Shown: piece by piece, positions 25,959-35,145 of the stretch | Position numbering within the stretch: the first letter of the stretch is position 1 | Layout: every line of letters starts with the position of its first letter | Assembly: GCF_041435195.1 (NCBI RefSeq) | Contig: NZ_CP108106.1 | Location: 1,984,001 to 2,048,000 of the forward strand | Origin: Streptomyces sp. NBC_00224 | Lineage (GTDB): Bacteria > Actinomycetota > Actinomycetes > Streptomycetales > Streptomycetaceae | Length of the DNA: 64,000 nt | Direction of reading: 5' to 3' | Notes under the pieces: model-generated | What the model was told of the DNA's origin: nothing | What the model saw: the letters and a program-made list of their open reading frames with translations, nothing else | The model's database searches: none | Translations under genes and position numbers: made by a program

Positions 25959-26489
25959 TCAGCCGCCGTGCGCCTCCCGGTGGTCCCTGGCCAGGCCCAG
26001 ATACATCAGCGCGTTGACCTTGATGCCCTCGCGCTCCTCCTCGGTGAGCTCGCGCCTGACCTTGGCGGGCACGCCCGCGACGAGCGAGCCGGGCGGTACG
26101 ACCATCCCCTGCGGCACCAGCGCCTGCGCGGCGACCAGCGAACCGGCGCCGATCACGGCCCCGTTGAGGACGGTCGCCCCCATGCCGACGAGCACGTCGT
26201 CCTCGACCGTGCAGCCGTGCAGCACGGCGTTGTGCCCGACCGAGACGCGCTCGCCGACCGTCACCGGGAAGCCGGGGTCCACATGGACCGTGCAGTTGTC
26301 CTGGATGTTGCTGTCGGCGCCGAGCACGATCGGGCCGCAGTCGGCCCGCAGCACCGTGTGGTACCAGACGCTCGCCCCGGCGGCCAGGGTCACCTCGCCG
26401 AGCACCACGGCGGTGGGGGCGGTGAACGCCGCCGGATCGACCTGCGGCTTCTTCCCGCCCACAGCCACGACCAACGCCTGCTCTGCCAT
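25959..26489 (-). CDS. Gamma-carbonic-anhydrase-like hexapeptide protein
   Basis: 176 aa of the YrdA/PaaY/gamma-CA family. A VVLGEVTLAAGASVWYHTVLRAD start leads into beta-helix repeats, with the metal-type residues in NIQDNCTVHVDPG and SVGHNAVLHGCTVED (the His residues that bind zinc in the family). The ending is GSLVAGVPAKVRREL. The ATG has AAGGAG 6 nt upstream. Enzymatic activity is often absent in these relatives, so carbonic anhydrase function is uncertain. Confidence 0.9.
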   Translation of the reverse strand: MAEQALVVAVGGKKPQVDPAAFTAPTAVVLGEVTLAAGASVWYHTVLRADCGPIVLGADSNIQDNCTVHVDPGFPVTVGERVSVGHNAVLHGCTVEDDVLVGMGATVLNGAVIGAGSLVAAQALVPQGMVVPPGSLVAGVPAKVRRELTEEEREGIKVNALMYLGLARDHREAHGG

Positions 26490-26583
26490 GCGCCACTCCT
26501 TCGTACGGATCTCATCGCACCCAGGGGCACGGTAGGCGACGGATCGCCGCGGTGTGCGCCCGGGTGGTCCGTACGATCGCCGG

Positions 26584-27030
26584 ATGGCACTCTTCCGGAT
26601 CGACCGGCGTACGGAGGCGGACCCCGCCGAGGTCTGGCGGCGGCTCACCGACTGGGCCCGCCACTCGGGGAGCGTCCCGCTGACCCGGATCACCGTCACC
26701 ACTCCCGCGCCCACCGGCGTAGGCACGGTCTTCGTGGCCCGCACGGGCATCGGGCGCCTCGCGTTCGAGGACCCGATGGAGGTCGTGGTGTGGGAGCCGC
26801 CCGAGCGGGGACGGCCGGGGCGCTGCCGTATGGAGAAGCGCGGGCGGGTGGTCACCGGCTGGGCCGAGATCGAGGTGCGCCCCGGCCCCCGGGGATCCGC
26901 GGGTGGGGCGCTGCTCGTGTGGCGGGAGGACCTGCGGGTGTGGCGGCTGCCGCGCGCCCTCGACCCGGTGGTGTCGCGCGCGGGCCGATACGTGTTCGGC
27001 CGCGCGCTCACGGTCCTGCTCGGGAGGTGA
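26584..27030 (+). CDS. SRPBCC (START-like) family protein
   Basis: 148 aa. RIDRRTEADPAEVWRRLTDWARHSGSVP is the usual first strand and helix of a polyketide-cyclase/START-like fold, followed by GVGTVFVARTGIGRLAFEDPMEVVVWEPPER. The ATG is preceded by TACGAT with 6 nt between and no Shine-Dalgarno site, suggesting a leaderless mRNA. It is convergent with the DedA gene, with only 1 nt between the stops. Ligand unknown. Confidence 0.85.
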   Translation: MALFRIDRRTEADPAEVWRRLTDWARHSGSVPLTRITVTTPAPTGVGTVFVARTGIGRLAFEDPMEVVVWEPPERGRPGRCRMEKRGRVVTGWAEIEVRPGPRGSAGGALLVWREDLRVWRLPRALDPVVSRAGRYVFGRALTVLLGR

Positions 27031-27031
27031 G

Positions 27032-27682
27032 TCAGTCGACGGCGGGCACGTTCTCGGCCTTGGCCGACTCGATCTCGGCCGACGCCTTCTTCGCGCGGTT
27101 CTTGACGACCAGCATCGAGACGACGCCCAGCACGGCCGCGAGGCCCAGACCCACGTACGAGAAGTTCTTCAGCCACGACTCGGCGACCACGCCGATGTAG
27201 TAGATCGCGGCCGTCGTGCCGCCCGCCCAGCAGATGCCGCCGAGCACGTTGGCGATGAGGAACTTCCAGTACGGCATGTGCAGCACACCCGCCAGCGGGC
27301 CCGCGAAGATGCGCAGCAGCGCGATGAAGCGGCCGAAGAAGACCGCCCACATGCCCCACTTCTTGAAGGACTTCTCGGCCATGGCGACATGGCCCTCGCT
27401 GAAGTGCTTGGGGAACTTGGCGCCGAGCCAGGCGAGCAGCGGCCTGCCGCCCTTGCGGCCGATCGCGTAGCCGATCGAGTCACCGACGACCGCGCCCACC
27501 ACTGCGGCGGCGCCGAGGATCACCGGGTTGATGTGACCCTCCTGGGACGCCAGCAGCGCGGAGCTGACGAGGACGATCTCGCCCGGCAGCGGAATGCCGA
27601 GGCTCTCCAAGCCGATGACCAGCCCCACCAGGAGGTAGACACTGACGGCGGGGATGTTCTCCAGCCACTCCTGGATGTGCAA
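27032..27682 (-). CDS. DedA family membrane protein
   Basis: 216 aa inner-membrane protein of the DedA/SNARE-associated (VTT) family, involved in lipid scrambling and membrane homeostasis. Motifs: LESLGIPLPGEIVLVSSALLA, GAVVGDSIGYAIGRKGG and FFGRFIALLRIFAGPLAGVLHMPYWKF. A C-terminal helix precedes a charged tail (KNRAKKASAEIESAKAE). It starts at TTG, the first plausible start. Confidence 0.93.
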   Translation of the reverse strand: MHIQEWLENIPAVSVYLLVGLVIGLESLGIPLPGEIVLVSSALLASQEGHINPVILGAAAVVGAVVGDSIGYAIGRKGGRPLLAWLGAKFPKHFSEGHVAMAEKSFKKWGMWAVFFGRFIALLRIFAGPLAGVLHMPYWKFLIANVLGGICWAGGTTAAIYYIGVVAESWLKNFSYVGLGLAAVLGVVSMLVVKNRAKKASAEIESAKAENVPAVD

Positions 27683-27759
27683 GGCCCGTTTCCTCCCGAT
27701 CGCGACGGGCCGACGCCCGGCGTGCGCCCCCCTTGGCGCACGCCGGGAAGCCTACCCGC

Positions 27760-29376
27760 TCATACCGCGTCGACGGCGTCCCAGAAGCCGCACCGATGCG
27801 CGCGGGCGACCGTGGTGACCACGGCGTTACCGTCCGCCGCGGCCGTGCGCAGCCGCAGCACCCGGCCCGGGGAGCCGTCGCCGGGCCACTCCGGCATGGC
27901 GGGCTGCCCGGCCGCCCGGGGCGGGTTCCCGTGCAGGAAGGAGCCCCAGTACGCGGTCATCTGCCGGGCCAGCGCCCGCTGTTCGCGGTCGAACGGCGCC
28001 TCCAGGCCGAAGTGGCGGAAGAGGTACTGGACCTCGTTGACATGCGTGGCCCCGAAGTCGAAGTCGGTGTGCAGGGCGCGCAGCGAGGCGAAGGGCGGCG
28101 AGGTGCGGTCGGCGAACTCGTACGCGTAGACCGGCCCCCGGGCCGCCAGCGCCCGGTCGAGCCGCAGCGCGGGGCAGGCCATCAGCTGGTCCCCGACGGC
28201 GGTGGCGTAGGCGAGCGTGGCCGAGGGGAAGGCGCTCAGCGGATAGTGCGCGAGGACCTCCGGGGCGCGGGCCGCGCCGAAGTACGCGGCGACCGCCTCG
28301 GGGTAGTCGGCCGCCGCGAGCGGGTAACGGGAGAAGGCGAACAGCCGCCCCTCGTCCTCGTTGGCCCCGTTGAGTACGGGCACGCGGGCGGACCGGCCGG
28401 TCGCGAACGCGCTGGCGGGCTGCTCGGGCAGGAAGGCGCCGCCGGTGACCGGGCCCCAGTCGAGGCCGGACTGCGCGGCGAGCAGCTCGGCGGCGGACCT
28501 GCGGCGCAGACAGGCGAGGACGGTGGCCGGCTCACCGCACCCGGCCCTGCGGGCGAAGGCGGCGCCGTCGGTGGCCGCCCGCGAACGGGTCCTGGCCGCG
28601 CAGTCACCGTACGCGCCGCTCTGGATCACGGCGGCGCGGAACAGGCCCCGGGCGGTGGGCGAGGCGAGCTGGGTGCAGACCGAGCGGCCGCCGGCCGACT
28701 CCCCGGCGACGGTCACCCGGCCCGGGTCGCCGCCGAAGGCGCCGATCTCGGAGCGCACCCAGCGCAGCGCGGCCTGCTGGTCGAGCATGCCGTAGTTGCC
28801 CGAGACGCCGTCCCTGGCCTCCGCGTCCAGGCCGGGCAGGGCCAGGAAGCCGAGGGCGCCGAGGCGGTAGTTGACGGTGACGACGACGGAGTCGGTGCTG
28901 CGGGCGAACGCGTCCGGGACGACGTCGGAACCCGCGCCCGCGGTGAGCCCGCCCCCGTGCAGCCAGACGAGGACCGGCAGCGCACCAGGCCGGTGTGCGG
29001 GCACGTACACGTTGAGGGCGAGGCAGTCCTCGGTGTGGGTGGCCCGCTCGTATCCGGGGTCCCAACTGGCGCCCTGGACACAGCGGTCGGCGAACCGCGT
29101 CGCGTCCCGTACGCCCCGCCAGGGCGCGGCCGGGCGCGGCGCCGTCCAGCGCAGCGCGCCGACCGGCTGCTCGGCGTAGGGAATTCCCAGGAACTGCCGC
29201 CCCTCGCCGGTCGTTTCCCCTTCGAGCAGACCGGAGTGGGTGCGTACGAGGGTGGGGCCGGGGGTGTGCGCCCCGGCCGGGACGGGGGTGAGCAGGGCCG
29301 CCGCGCAGGCGGTCGTGAGGAGCAGAGCCGTGCGGATCCGCGCCGCGAGCCGGACCCGTATCCCGCCGTCGCTCAT
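27760..29376 (-). CDS. Secreted type B carboxylesterase
   Basis: 538 aa. An N-terminal signal peptide (basic RVRLAARIR, then a hydrophobic Ala/Leu stretch and AGAHT) points to secretion. The family marks are FLGIPYAEQPVGALRW, EDCLALNVYVP, VLVWLHGGGLTAG (oxyanion hole) and the nucleophile in VAGESAGGRSV. The acid lies in NEDEGRLF and the His in GATHVNEVQYLF. The ATG overlaps the stop of the upstream glycoside hydrolase gene by 4 nt (ATGA), so the two exported enzymes are made together; they may act jointly on acylated plant glycosides. Confidence 0.92.
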   Translation of the reverse strand: MSDGGIRVRLAARIRTALLLTTACAAALLTPVPAGAHTPGPTLVRTHSGLLEGETTGEGRQFLGIPYAEQPVGALRWTAPRPAAPWRGVRDATRFADRCVQGASWDPGYERATHTEDCLALNVYVPAHRPGALPVLVWLHGGGLTAGAGSDVVPDAFARSTDSVVVTVNYRLGALGFLALPGLDAEARDGVSGNYGMLDQQAALRWVRSEIGAFGGDPGRVTVAGESAGGRSVCTQLASPTARGLFRAAVIQSGAYGDCAARTRSRAATDGAAFARRAGCGEPATVLACLRRRSAAELLAAQSGLDWGPVTGGAFLPEQPASAFATGRSARVPVLNGANEDEGRLFAFSRYPLAAADYPEAVAAYFGAARAPEVLAHYPLSAFPSATLAYATAVGDQLMACPALRLDRALAARGPVYAYEFADRTSPPFASLRALHTDFDFGATHVNEVQYLFRHFGLEAPFDREQRALARQMTAYWGSFLHGNPPRAAGQPAMPEWPGDGSPGRVLRLRTAAADGNAVVTTVARAHRCGFWDAVDAV

Positions 29377-31871
29377 CGCCGGACCTCCCCGTGGCCGGTG
29401 AGCCGGATGTCGCGCGCGGAGGCGCCCACCTCCACGCGGCGGCGGCCGGTGCCCAGGACCCAGCCGTGCCGGGCCGGGTCCCAGGACGAGAGCGTGCGGG
29501 CGGGGAGCGTGACGGTGACCCGGCGCGTGCCGCCCGGGGGCAGCTCCAGGCGCCGGTAGCCCGCGAGCGCGCGCTCGGCCTGGTCGAGGCGGAGGTGCGG
29601 CGAGCGGCCGACGTAGACCTGCGCGACCGTGGTGCCGGTGCGGCGGCCGGTGTTGCGGACGGTGAAGGTCACCGCAAGCCCCCCGTGCTCGGCGCGCACG
29701 GACAGGTCGTCGTAGACGAAGGCCGTGTACGAGAGGCCATGTCCGAACGGGAAGAGCGGTGCGACGCCCGCCTGGTCGTACCAGCGGTAGCCGAGGTGGA
29801 TGCCCTCGCTGTACTCCTCGACGCCGTCGACGCCCGGGTAGCGGCGCGGGTCGCCCGCCACCGGGTGGCGCTCGTCGGAGACCGGGAAGGACTGGGTGAG
29901 CCGCCCGCCCGGGTCGCAGTCACCGAAGAGCACCTCGGCCGTGGCCGCCGCGCCCTCCTGGCCGGGGTAGTACATCTGGAGCACCGCGGCGGTCCGCTCC
30001 AGCCAGGGCATGGTGGTGCTGGAGGAGGTGTTGAGGACCACGGTGGTACGGGAGTTGACGGCGGCGACCGCGTCGATCAGCGCGTTCTGGTGGCCCGGGA
30101 GCGCGAGGGTGGTGCGGTCGGCGCCCTCGGTGGCGTCCTCGTACGCAAAGAGGACCACGCTCTCGGCCGCGCGCGCCACGCGCACCGCCTCGGCGACGTC
30201 GGCGGCCCGGGTCGCCCCGGTGATCCGGCGCAGCCGGAACAGCTGCCCGTCGGCGCCGCCCTTCGCGGTGATCTTCAGCGTGTGCGGACCGGCCTTGAGC
30301 CGCACGGTGGCCCGGCGCACGGAGAGCCCGTCGGGGGCGGCGCTGACCAGGCCGCCCGCGAAGTACTCGCCGTAGCCCGGGGTGAGCGGGAAGAGCTCGG
30401 TGCCGTCGAGGTGGACGACGGGCCGCTCACGCCCGGAGTAGTGGATGACCAGGGTCCACTCGTCGGCCTCGGCGGCGGTGAGGGTGCCGTCGTACGTCCA
30501 GGTCGCGCCCGGGGCGACGTGCCGGCCCTCGAAGTCGGCGCCGGGCGAGACGGCTCCGGCGGGCAGGGCCCGGCCGAACAGGTCCTCGCCGAGGGCGTAG
30601 CGCACCCGGGCGCCCTTGCCCGCCCGTTCCCTGATGGCGTCCAGGGGGCTCGCGGCCCGGTCCGGCACCACATGGGCGCTGCCGCCGCCGCTGACGAAGG
30701 GGAGCGAGCCGGTCGGGCCGATCACCGCGAGGGAGCGGGCGGCGGCGCCGGTGAGCGGCAGGGCGCGGTGCTCGTTGCGCAGCAGCGTGGCCCCGGCCTT
30801 GGCGACCTTGAGCGCGGTGCGGGCACCGGCGGCCGGGTCGCGGTCGGGGCGGGCCGGAGCGCTGCCGTCGAGCAGCCCGAAGCGCTCCATGACGGTCAGG
30901 ACGCGGCGCACCGAGCGGTCCACCAGCGCCTGGGGGACGCTGCCGTCCCGGACCGCCTGCTTGAGGGCGGCGCCGAAGTGGGTGCCGTCGGGCATCTCCA
31001 TGTCGAGCCCGGCGCGGATCGAGGCGACCGTGGAGTGGGCGGCGAACCAGTCGGTCATCACCCACCCGTCGAAGCCCCAGGTGTCCCGCAGCACCCCGGT
31101 GAGCAGGTCCGCGCTCTCGCAGGCGAAGGTGGAGTCGACCTTGTTGTACGCGCCCATGACGGCCCCGGCGCGGGCGGCGACCGCCGCCTCGAAGCCGCGC
31201 AGCTCCGCCTCGTGCATGGTCTGCTCGTCGGCCCGTACGTCGACGGACATACGGTCCTTCTCCTGGTTGTTCAGGGCGAAGTGCTTGACCGTGGCGATCA
31301 GGCCCTGCGCCTGGATGCCGCTCACCTCCTCGGCGACGAGGTCGGCGGAGAGCAGCGGGTCCTCGGAGAAGGTCTCGAAGTTGCGGCCCGCGTACGGGGT
31401 GCGGATCAGGTTGACCATGGGTGAGAGCAGCACGTCCTGGCCGAGCGCGCGTCCCTCGCGGCCGATGACCTCGCCGTACTCCCGGGCGAGCGCGGGGTCG
31501 AAGGCGGCGGCGAGCAGCACCGGGGCGGGCAGCGCGGTCGCGTGCTTCGTGACGCGGACCCCGGCGGGCCCGTCCGCGAGCCGCAGGGGCGGGATGCCGA
31601 GCCGGGGCACGCCGGGGACGTAGCCGGCCTGGCCGAGGCTCTGGGGGTCGTCGGCGCCGTGCAGGAGGGTCAGCTTCTCGCCGAGGGTGAGGCGGCGGAT
31701 CAGCGACTCGACGCGGGGGCTGGCGGCGGGGGCGGCGGCTGCTGCGGTTCCGGCGGCGCGGGGCCCGGCGGCCCGGGCGGGCAGGGCGCTCCAGCCGGTC
31801 GCGGCCGCGGCGACCGTGACGGCGCCGCCGAGCAGCCACAGGGCGGACCTGCGGGAAACGGTGTCGGACAT
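29373..31871 (-). CDS. Tat-exported glycoside hydrolase family 3 beta-glucosidase-like enzyme
   Basis: 832 aa. It starts with a twin-arginine signal (SRRSALWLLGGAVTVAAAATG) ending near APARA. The GH3 N-terminal barrel contains GRNFETFSEDPLLSADL, VKHFALNNQE and the nucleophile Asp in WVMTDWFAAH. The GH3 C-terminal domain follows (RNEHRALPLTG), interrupted by a PA14-like beta insert (WTLVIHYSGRERPVVHLDG). A fibronectin-III-like end (VTFTVRNTGRRTGTTVAQVYVG) completes it. I chose the start just before the Tat motif; the longer frame adds non-signal sequence. First gene of a two-gene operon. Confidence 0.93.
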   Translation of the reverse strand: MSDTVSRRSALWLLGGAVTVAAAATGWSALPARAAGPRAAGTAAAAAPAASPRVESLIRRLTLGEKLTLLHGADDPQSLGQAGYVPGVPRLGIPPLRLADGPAGVRVTKHATALPAPVLLAAAFDPALAREYGEVIGREGRALGQDVLLSPMVNLIRTPYAGRNFETFSEDPLLSADLVAEEVSGIQAQGLIATVKHFALNNQEKDRMSVDVRADEQTMHEAELRGFEAAVAARAGAVMGAYNKVDSTFACESADLLTGVLRDTWGFDGWVMTDWFAAHSTVASIRAGLDMEMPDGTHFGAALKQAVRDGSVPQALVDRSVRRVLTVMERFGLLDGSAPARPDRDPAAGARTALKVAKAGATLLRNEHRALPLTGAAARSLAVIGPTGSLPFVSGGGSAHVVPDRAASPLDAIRERAGKGARVRYALGEDLFGRALPAGAVSPGADFEGRHVAPGATWTYDGTLTAAEADEWTLVIHYSGRERPVVHLDGTELFPLTPGYGEYFAGGLVSAAPDGLSVRRATVRLKAGPHTLKITAKGGADGQLFRLRRITGATRAADVAEAVRVARAAESVVLFAYEDATEGADRTTLALPGHQNALIDAVAAVNSRTTVVLNTSSSTTMPWLERTAAVLQMYYPGQEGAAATAEVLFGDCDPGGRLTQSFPVSDERHPVAGDPRRYPGVDGVEEYSEGIHLGYRWYDQAGVAPLFPFGHGLSYTAFVYDDLSVRAEHGGLAVTFTVRNTGRRTGTTVAQVYVGRSPHLRLDQAERALAGYRRLELPPGGTRRVTVTLPARTLSSWDPARHGWVLGTGRRRVEVGASARDIRLTGHGEVRR

Positions 31872-32044
31872 GACCGTCACTCCTTTGTGTGCGGGCACGG
31901 CGAGGTGACACGTGCAAACGACAGGGCGTGCTTCGGCTTCTGAACACACCATGCGCCAGAACCCTGTTGACGCACCGTCAGACGCCTCGTGTTGTCCGAG
32001 AAAGCTAGGACCGGCCCGGAAAGGAGTCAATAAGTTGAACAAGA

Positions 32045-32089
32045 AACGGATCCGGCCCCGAGTGCAGGGCACTCGGGGCCGGATCCGTT
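32045..32089. terminator. Strong hairpin with 21-bp perfect stem
   Basis: A perfect 21-bp stem with a 3-nt AGG loop, centred on CCCCGAGTGC-AGG-GCACTCGGGG. It lies 16 nt past the stop of the minus-strand thioesterase gene and upstream of the glycoside hydrolase start, so it most likely ends the thioesterase transcript before it runs into the next operon. Confidence 0.8.
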
Positions 32090-32104
32090 CGGGAACCGCG
32101 TGGA

Positions 32105-32557
32105 TCAGCTGTGCGGGCGCAGGGTCCAGACGACGGTCATCTCGCCGGTGACGGCGCCGTCCTCGCGGGTGATCGCGATGGCGACCGGGAACTCGGGGCG
32201 CTCCCCCGCGTCCAGCTCCGCGACGACGTCCGCGATCGGGCGGCCCAGCGTGGCCGTGGCGGTGACCACGCCCATGGCGAGCTTCTTGTAGCCGATCTCC
32301 GCCTTGACGGCGAGCGGCACGGCACGGTTCATCTGGTCGCCGAAGGCGGCGATCACGATGGCACCGCTGGCGGACTCGGCGAGCGTGAACATCGCGCCGG
32401 CGTGCGGTCCGCCCACGTGGTTGTGGTAGTCGGGCTGGTCGGGCAACCGGACCACGGCCCGCTCGGGGGTGGTCTCCAGGAACTCCAGGTTGAGGGTCCT
32501 GGCCATGGGAACGGTCGCGGCGAGCATCTCGCCGACGGACATCTGATCAGCGCTCAT
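32105..32557 (-). CDS. Hotdog-fold thioesterase-like protein
   Basis: 150 aa, DUF4442/PaaI-type hotdog fold. RAVVRLPDQPDYHNHVGGPHAGAMFTLAESASGAIVI corresponds to the family core, with the long helix following the HxGxxHxG-like region. AIGYKK-type and AIAITREDGAVTGEMTVVW strands follow. The ATG start is preceded on its strand by TAACAT with 8 nt between. An in-frame ATG 39 nt upstream is possible but its GAGGGG touches the codon. Substrate unknown. Confidence 0.82.
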   Translation of the reverse strand: MSADQMSVGEMLAATVPMARTLNLEFLETTPERAVVRLPDQPDYHNHVGGPHAGAMFTLAESASGAIVIAAFGDQMNRAVPLAVKAEIGYKKLAMGVVTATATLGRPIADVVAELDAGERPEFPVAIAITREDGAVTGEMTVVWTLRPHS

Positions 32558-32652
32558 GGCATCGGATGTTACCCGTGAGTAGTAGACCTTGACCATCCCC
32601 TCACGGGGGCGGACGTTGGAGCCGCGACCCGTCCCCTCTATGGTTACTCGCC

Positions 32653-33735
32653 ATGTGGCAAGGACAGCAGCCGCCCGGGGGCGAGCAGAATCCGCAGGAC
32701 CCGAACCAGAACCCGTACCAGCAGCCGGGGTACCAACAGCCCAACCCGTACCAACAGCCGACGCAGCCGGGGTACCAGGCACCGCCGCCCCAGGCACCGC
32801 CCGGCGGCCACCAGCAGCCGGGATACGGATATCCGCAGCAGCCCAACCCGTACCAGCAGCCGACCGTGCCGCAGTACCCGGTGGGGGCGCCGCCCGGACC
32901 GCCGATGCCGCCGCAGAACGACGACGGCGGCAAGAAGAAGACGACCCTGATCGCCATCGTCGCGGCGACCGCGGTCGTGGTCGCGGCGGTCGTCACCGGC
33001 GTCGTCGTCATGAAGGACGACGGCAAGAAGGACGACAAGGCCGACGACAAGAAGCCCTCGAAGAGCTCCTCGGCTCCGGCGCAGGCGTCGCCCACCGCCC
33101 AGCCCAATCCGCGCGGCGACTCCACCCAGGACATGAAGCCGACCATCGAGGGCTGGAAGGTCATCACCAACCCCAAGTGGGGCACGGCCTTCGACGTCCC
33201 GTCGGACTGGGAGTTCAAGGGCCCGAGCTGGGCCGGTGGCTTCGAGGACCACGCCAACCCGACCGGGAAGCCGATCATCATGCAGTCGGCGCCCGCGTAC
33301 TACAAGCCCAAGTGGTGCACGGAGGACTCCAACCACGACGGCAACACCGAGGACACCGAGCTCGCGGGCACCGGCACCAAGGGCGCCGACGGCGCGAAGA
33401 ACACCGACGAGGTGGCCGAGAACCAGGTGCCGTGGTGGGTGTACGGCGCGTACACCCAGCCGGACAAGAACATCATCAAGATGGTCAAGCCCGTCCCGTA
33501 CACCACCAAGTCGGGCATCGTCGGCAGTCTCGCCCGCGCCTCGGCGACCGGGGTCAAGAAGACCAGCAAGTGCGACACCGACGGCAAGGCGGTCACCTTC
33601 GGCTTCAAGAACGCCAAGGGCGACTTCGTGGCGTGGAGCCTCTACTCGGCCACCGGGGTCAGCGGCGCGGTCACCGACGAGACGATCGACAAGATCCTCA
33701 GCACGGTCCGTCTCGCCGGTCAGCCCACCGGCTGA
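32653..33735 (+). CDS. Membrane-anchored protein with Pro/Gln/Tyr-rich N-terminus
   Basis: 360 aa. Residues 1-95 are low-complexity repeats of NPYQQP and PGY type. A single membrane helix follows a KKK stop signal (TLIAIVAATAVVVAAVVTGVVVM). A Lys/Asp/Ser-rich linker (about 115-150) then leads to an extracellular domain of about 200 residues (GWKVITNPKWGTAFDVPSDWEF to STVRLAGQPTG). No known enzyme motif is seen. Two Cys in the outer domain (PKWCTED and TSKCDTD) could form a disulfide. The architecture is common for Streptomyces cell-envelope proteins of unknown role. The TATGGT hexamer 8 nt before the ATG suggests a leaderless transcript. Confidence 0.85.
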   Translation: MWQGQQPPGGEQNPQDPNQNPYQQPGYQQPNPYQQPTQPGYQAPPPQAPPGGHQQPGYGYPQQPNPYQQPTVPQYPVGAPPGPPMPPQNDDGGKKKTTLIAIVAATAVVVAAVVTGVVVMKDDGKKDDKADDKKPSKSSSAPAQASPTAQPNPRGDSTQDMKPTIEGWKVITNPKWGTAFDVPSDWEFKGPSWAGGFEDHANPTGKPIIMQSAPAYYKPKWCTEDSNHDGNTEDTELAGTGTKGADGAKNTDEVAENQVPWWVYGAYTQPDKNIIKMVKPVPYTTKSGIVGSLARASATGVKKTSKCDTDGKAVTFGFKNAKGDFVAWSLYSATGVSGAVTDETIDKILSTVRLAGQPTG

Positions 33736-33742
33736 CGCCCGT

Positions 33743-33776
33743 CCGTACGCGGTGACACCCCCGGCACCGCGTACGG
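33743..33776. terminator. Hairpin terminator after the Pro/Gln-rich membrane protein
   Basis: 12-bp perfect stem (CCGTACGCGGTG with CACCGCGTACGG) and a 10-nt loop, starting 8 nt after the stop codon. Factor-independent in shape but without a T-run, as usual in Streptomyces. Confidence 0.65.
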
Positions 33777-33789
33777 CACGGCAATCGGT

Positions 33790-33820
33790 TTGGCACATCG
33801 AGGCGGCGACGGCGATAGTC
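33790..33820 (+). promoter_or_regulatory. Candidate leaderless promoter for the MFS gene
   Basis: TTGGCA (33790-33795) and TAGTCC (33815-33820) lie at about -36 and -11 relative to the GTG at 33826. No Shine-Dalgarno site precedes that GTG. The 19-nt spacing is slightly long. Confidence 0.35.
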
Positions 33821-33825
33821 CACAG

Positions 33826-35145
33826 GTGACATCTGCCGCCGCCGTCTCCCGTTTCCGCCGTCCCACCTGGGCGGGCCGCAACTACTCGCTGCTGACCGCC
33901 GCCGCGATCGTGACCAACCTGGGCAGTCAGGGCGCCCTGATCGCCTCGGCGTTCGCGGTGCTGCAGGCGGGCGGCGACGGCGGCGACGTGGGCCTGGTCG
34001 CGGCGGCCCGGACCGTGCCGCTCGTCCTCTTCCTGCTCGTCGGCGGCGCGCTCGCGGACCGAATACCCCGGCACCGGGTGATGGTCGCCGCCAACAGCCT
34101 CAACTTCCTCTCCCAGGGCGCCTTCGCGCTGCTCGTGCTGACCGGCACGCCGCAGCTGTGGCAGATGCTGGCGCTCAGCGCCCTTGGCGGCGTGGGCCAG
34201 GCGTTCTTCGGCCCCGCCTCCGAGGGCATGCTGATGTCCAGCGTGGAGGGCGAGGAGGCCGGGCGCGCCTTCGCGTTGTACCGGATGGCGATGCAGGGCG
34301 CGGGCATCGGCGGCGCCGCCCTCGGCGGGGCGCTGATCGCCGCCGTCGGACCCGGCTGGGTGCTCGCCGTCGACGCGGTCGCCTTCGCCGTGGCGGGCGC
34401 GCTGCGCGCCTTCATCGACGTACGTCACATCCCGCCGCGCGAGCCCGGCGGCGGCATCGTCGCCGATCTGCGCGACGGCTGGCGGGAGTTCATCGGCCGC
34501 CCCTGGCTCTGGGCGATCGTGGCGCAGTTCTCGATCGTCAACGCCGTCGTGGTGGCCGCCGACGCGGTGTACGGGCCGCTGGTCGCCCGGGACCACCTGG
34601 GCGGGCCGGGGCCGTGGGGCCTGGCGCTCGCCGCGTTCGGGGCGGGCACGGTCGGCGGCGCCCTGGTGATGATGCGCTGGAAGCCGCGCCGGCTGCTGTT
34701 CGTCGGCTCGCTCTGCGTCTTCCCCCTCGCACTGCCCTCCGCCGCGCTCGCCGTGCCGGCGCCGATCGGGGTGCTGGTCGCGGTGATGTTCGTGACCGGT
34801 GTGTCGATCGAGGTGTTCGGCGTCTCCTGGATGACCGCGATGCACCAGGAGATACCCGAGGAGAAGCTGTCGCGGGTCTCCGCGTACGACTGGCTGGGCT
34901 CGCTCGCCGTGGTACCGCTGGCCACCGCCCTCGCGGGCCCCGCCGAGAGCGCCGTCGGCCGGACCTCCGCGCTGTGGGGCTGCGCGGTGGTGATCGTCGT
35001 CCTGACGGCGGCGGTGCTCACGGTCCCGGACGTACGCAACCTGACGCGCCGCACCGCGCCGGTCGCCGGGGGGCCGCCCGCGCCGGACACGGCCGCGGCT
35101 CCCGTCTCAGCCGATGCCGAACGCCCCCTCGGGGGGCTCGGGTGA
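33826..35145 (+). CDS. MFS transporter
   Basis: 439 aa, about twelve membrane helices, MFS_3 (enterobactin-exporter-like) type. LLVGGALADRIPRHRVMVAAN is the loop 2-3 signature, and GQAFFGPASEGMLMSSVEGEEAGRAFALYRM the motif C/loop region of this group. FGVSWMTAMHQEIPEEKLSRVSAYDWLGS is also typical. The C-terminus is an Ala/Pro-rich tail overlapping the end of the convergent minus-strand gene by 39 nt. Substrate unknown; drug or siderophore-type efflux is likely. Confidence 0.88.
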   Translation: MTSAAAVSRFRRPTWAGRNYSLLTAAAIVTNLGSQGALIASAFAVLQAGGDGGDVGLVAAARTVPLVLFLLVGGALADRIPRHRVMVAANSLNFLSQGAFALLVLTGTPQLWQMLALSALGGVGQAFFGPASEGMLMSSVEGEEAGRAFALYRMAMQGAGIGGAALGGALIAAVGPGWVLAVDAVAFAVAGALRAFIDVRHIPPREPGGGIVADLRDGWREFIGRPWLWAIVAQFSIVNAVVVAADAVYGPLVARDHLGGPGPWGLALAAFGAGTVGGALVMMRWKPRRLLFVGSLCVFPLALPSAALAVPAPIGVLVAVMFVTGVSIEVFGVSWMTAMHQEIPEEKLSRVSAYDWLGSLAVVPLATALAGPAESAVGRTSALWGCAVVIVVLTAAVLTVPDVRNLTRRTAPVAGGPPAPDTAAAPVSADAERPLGGLG

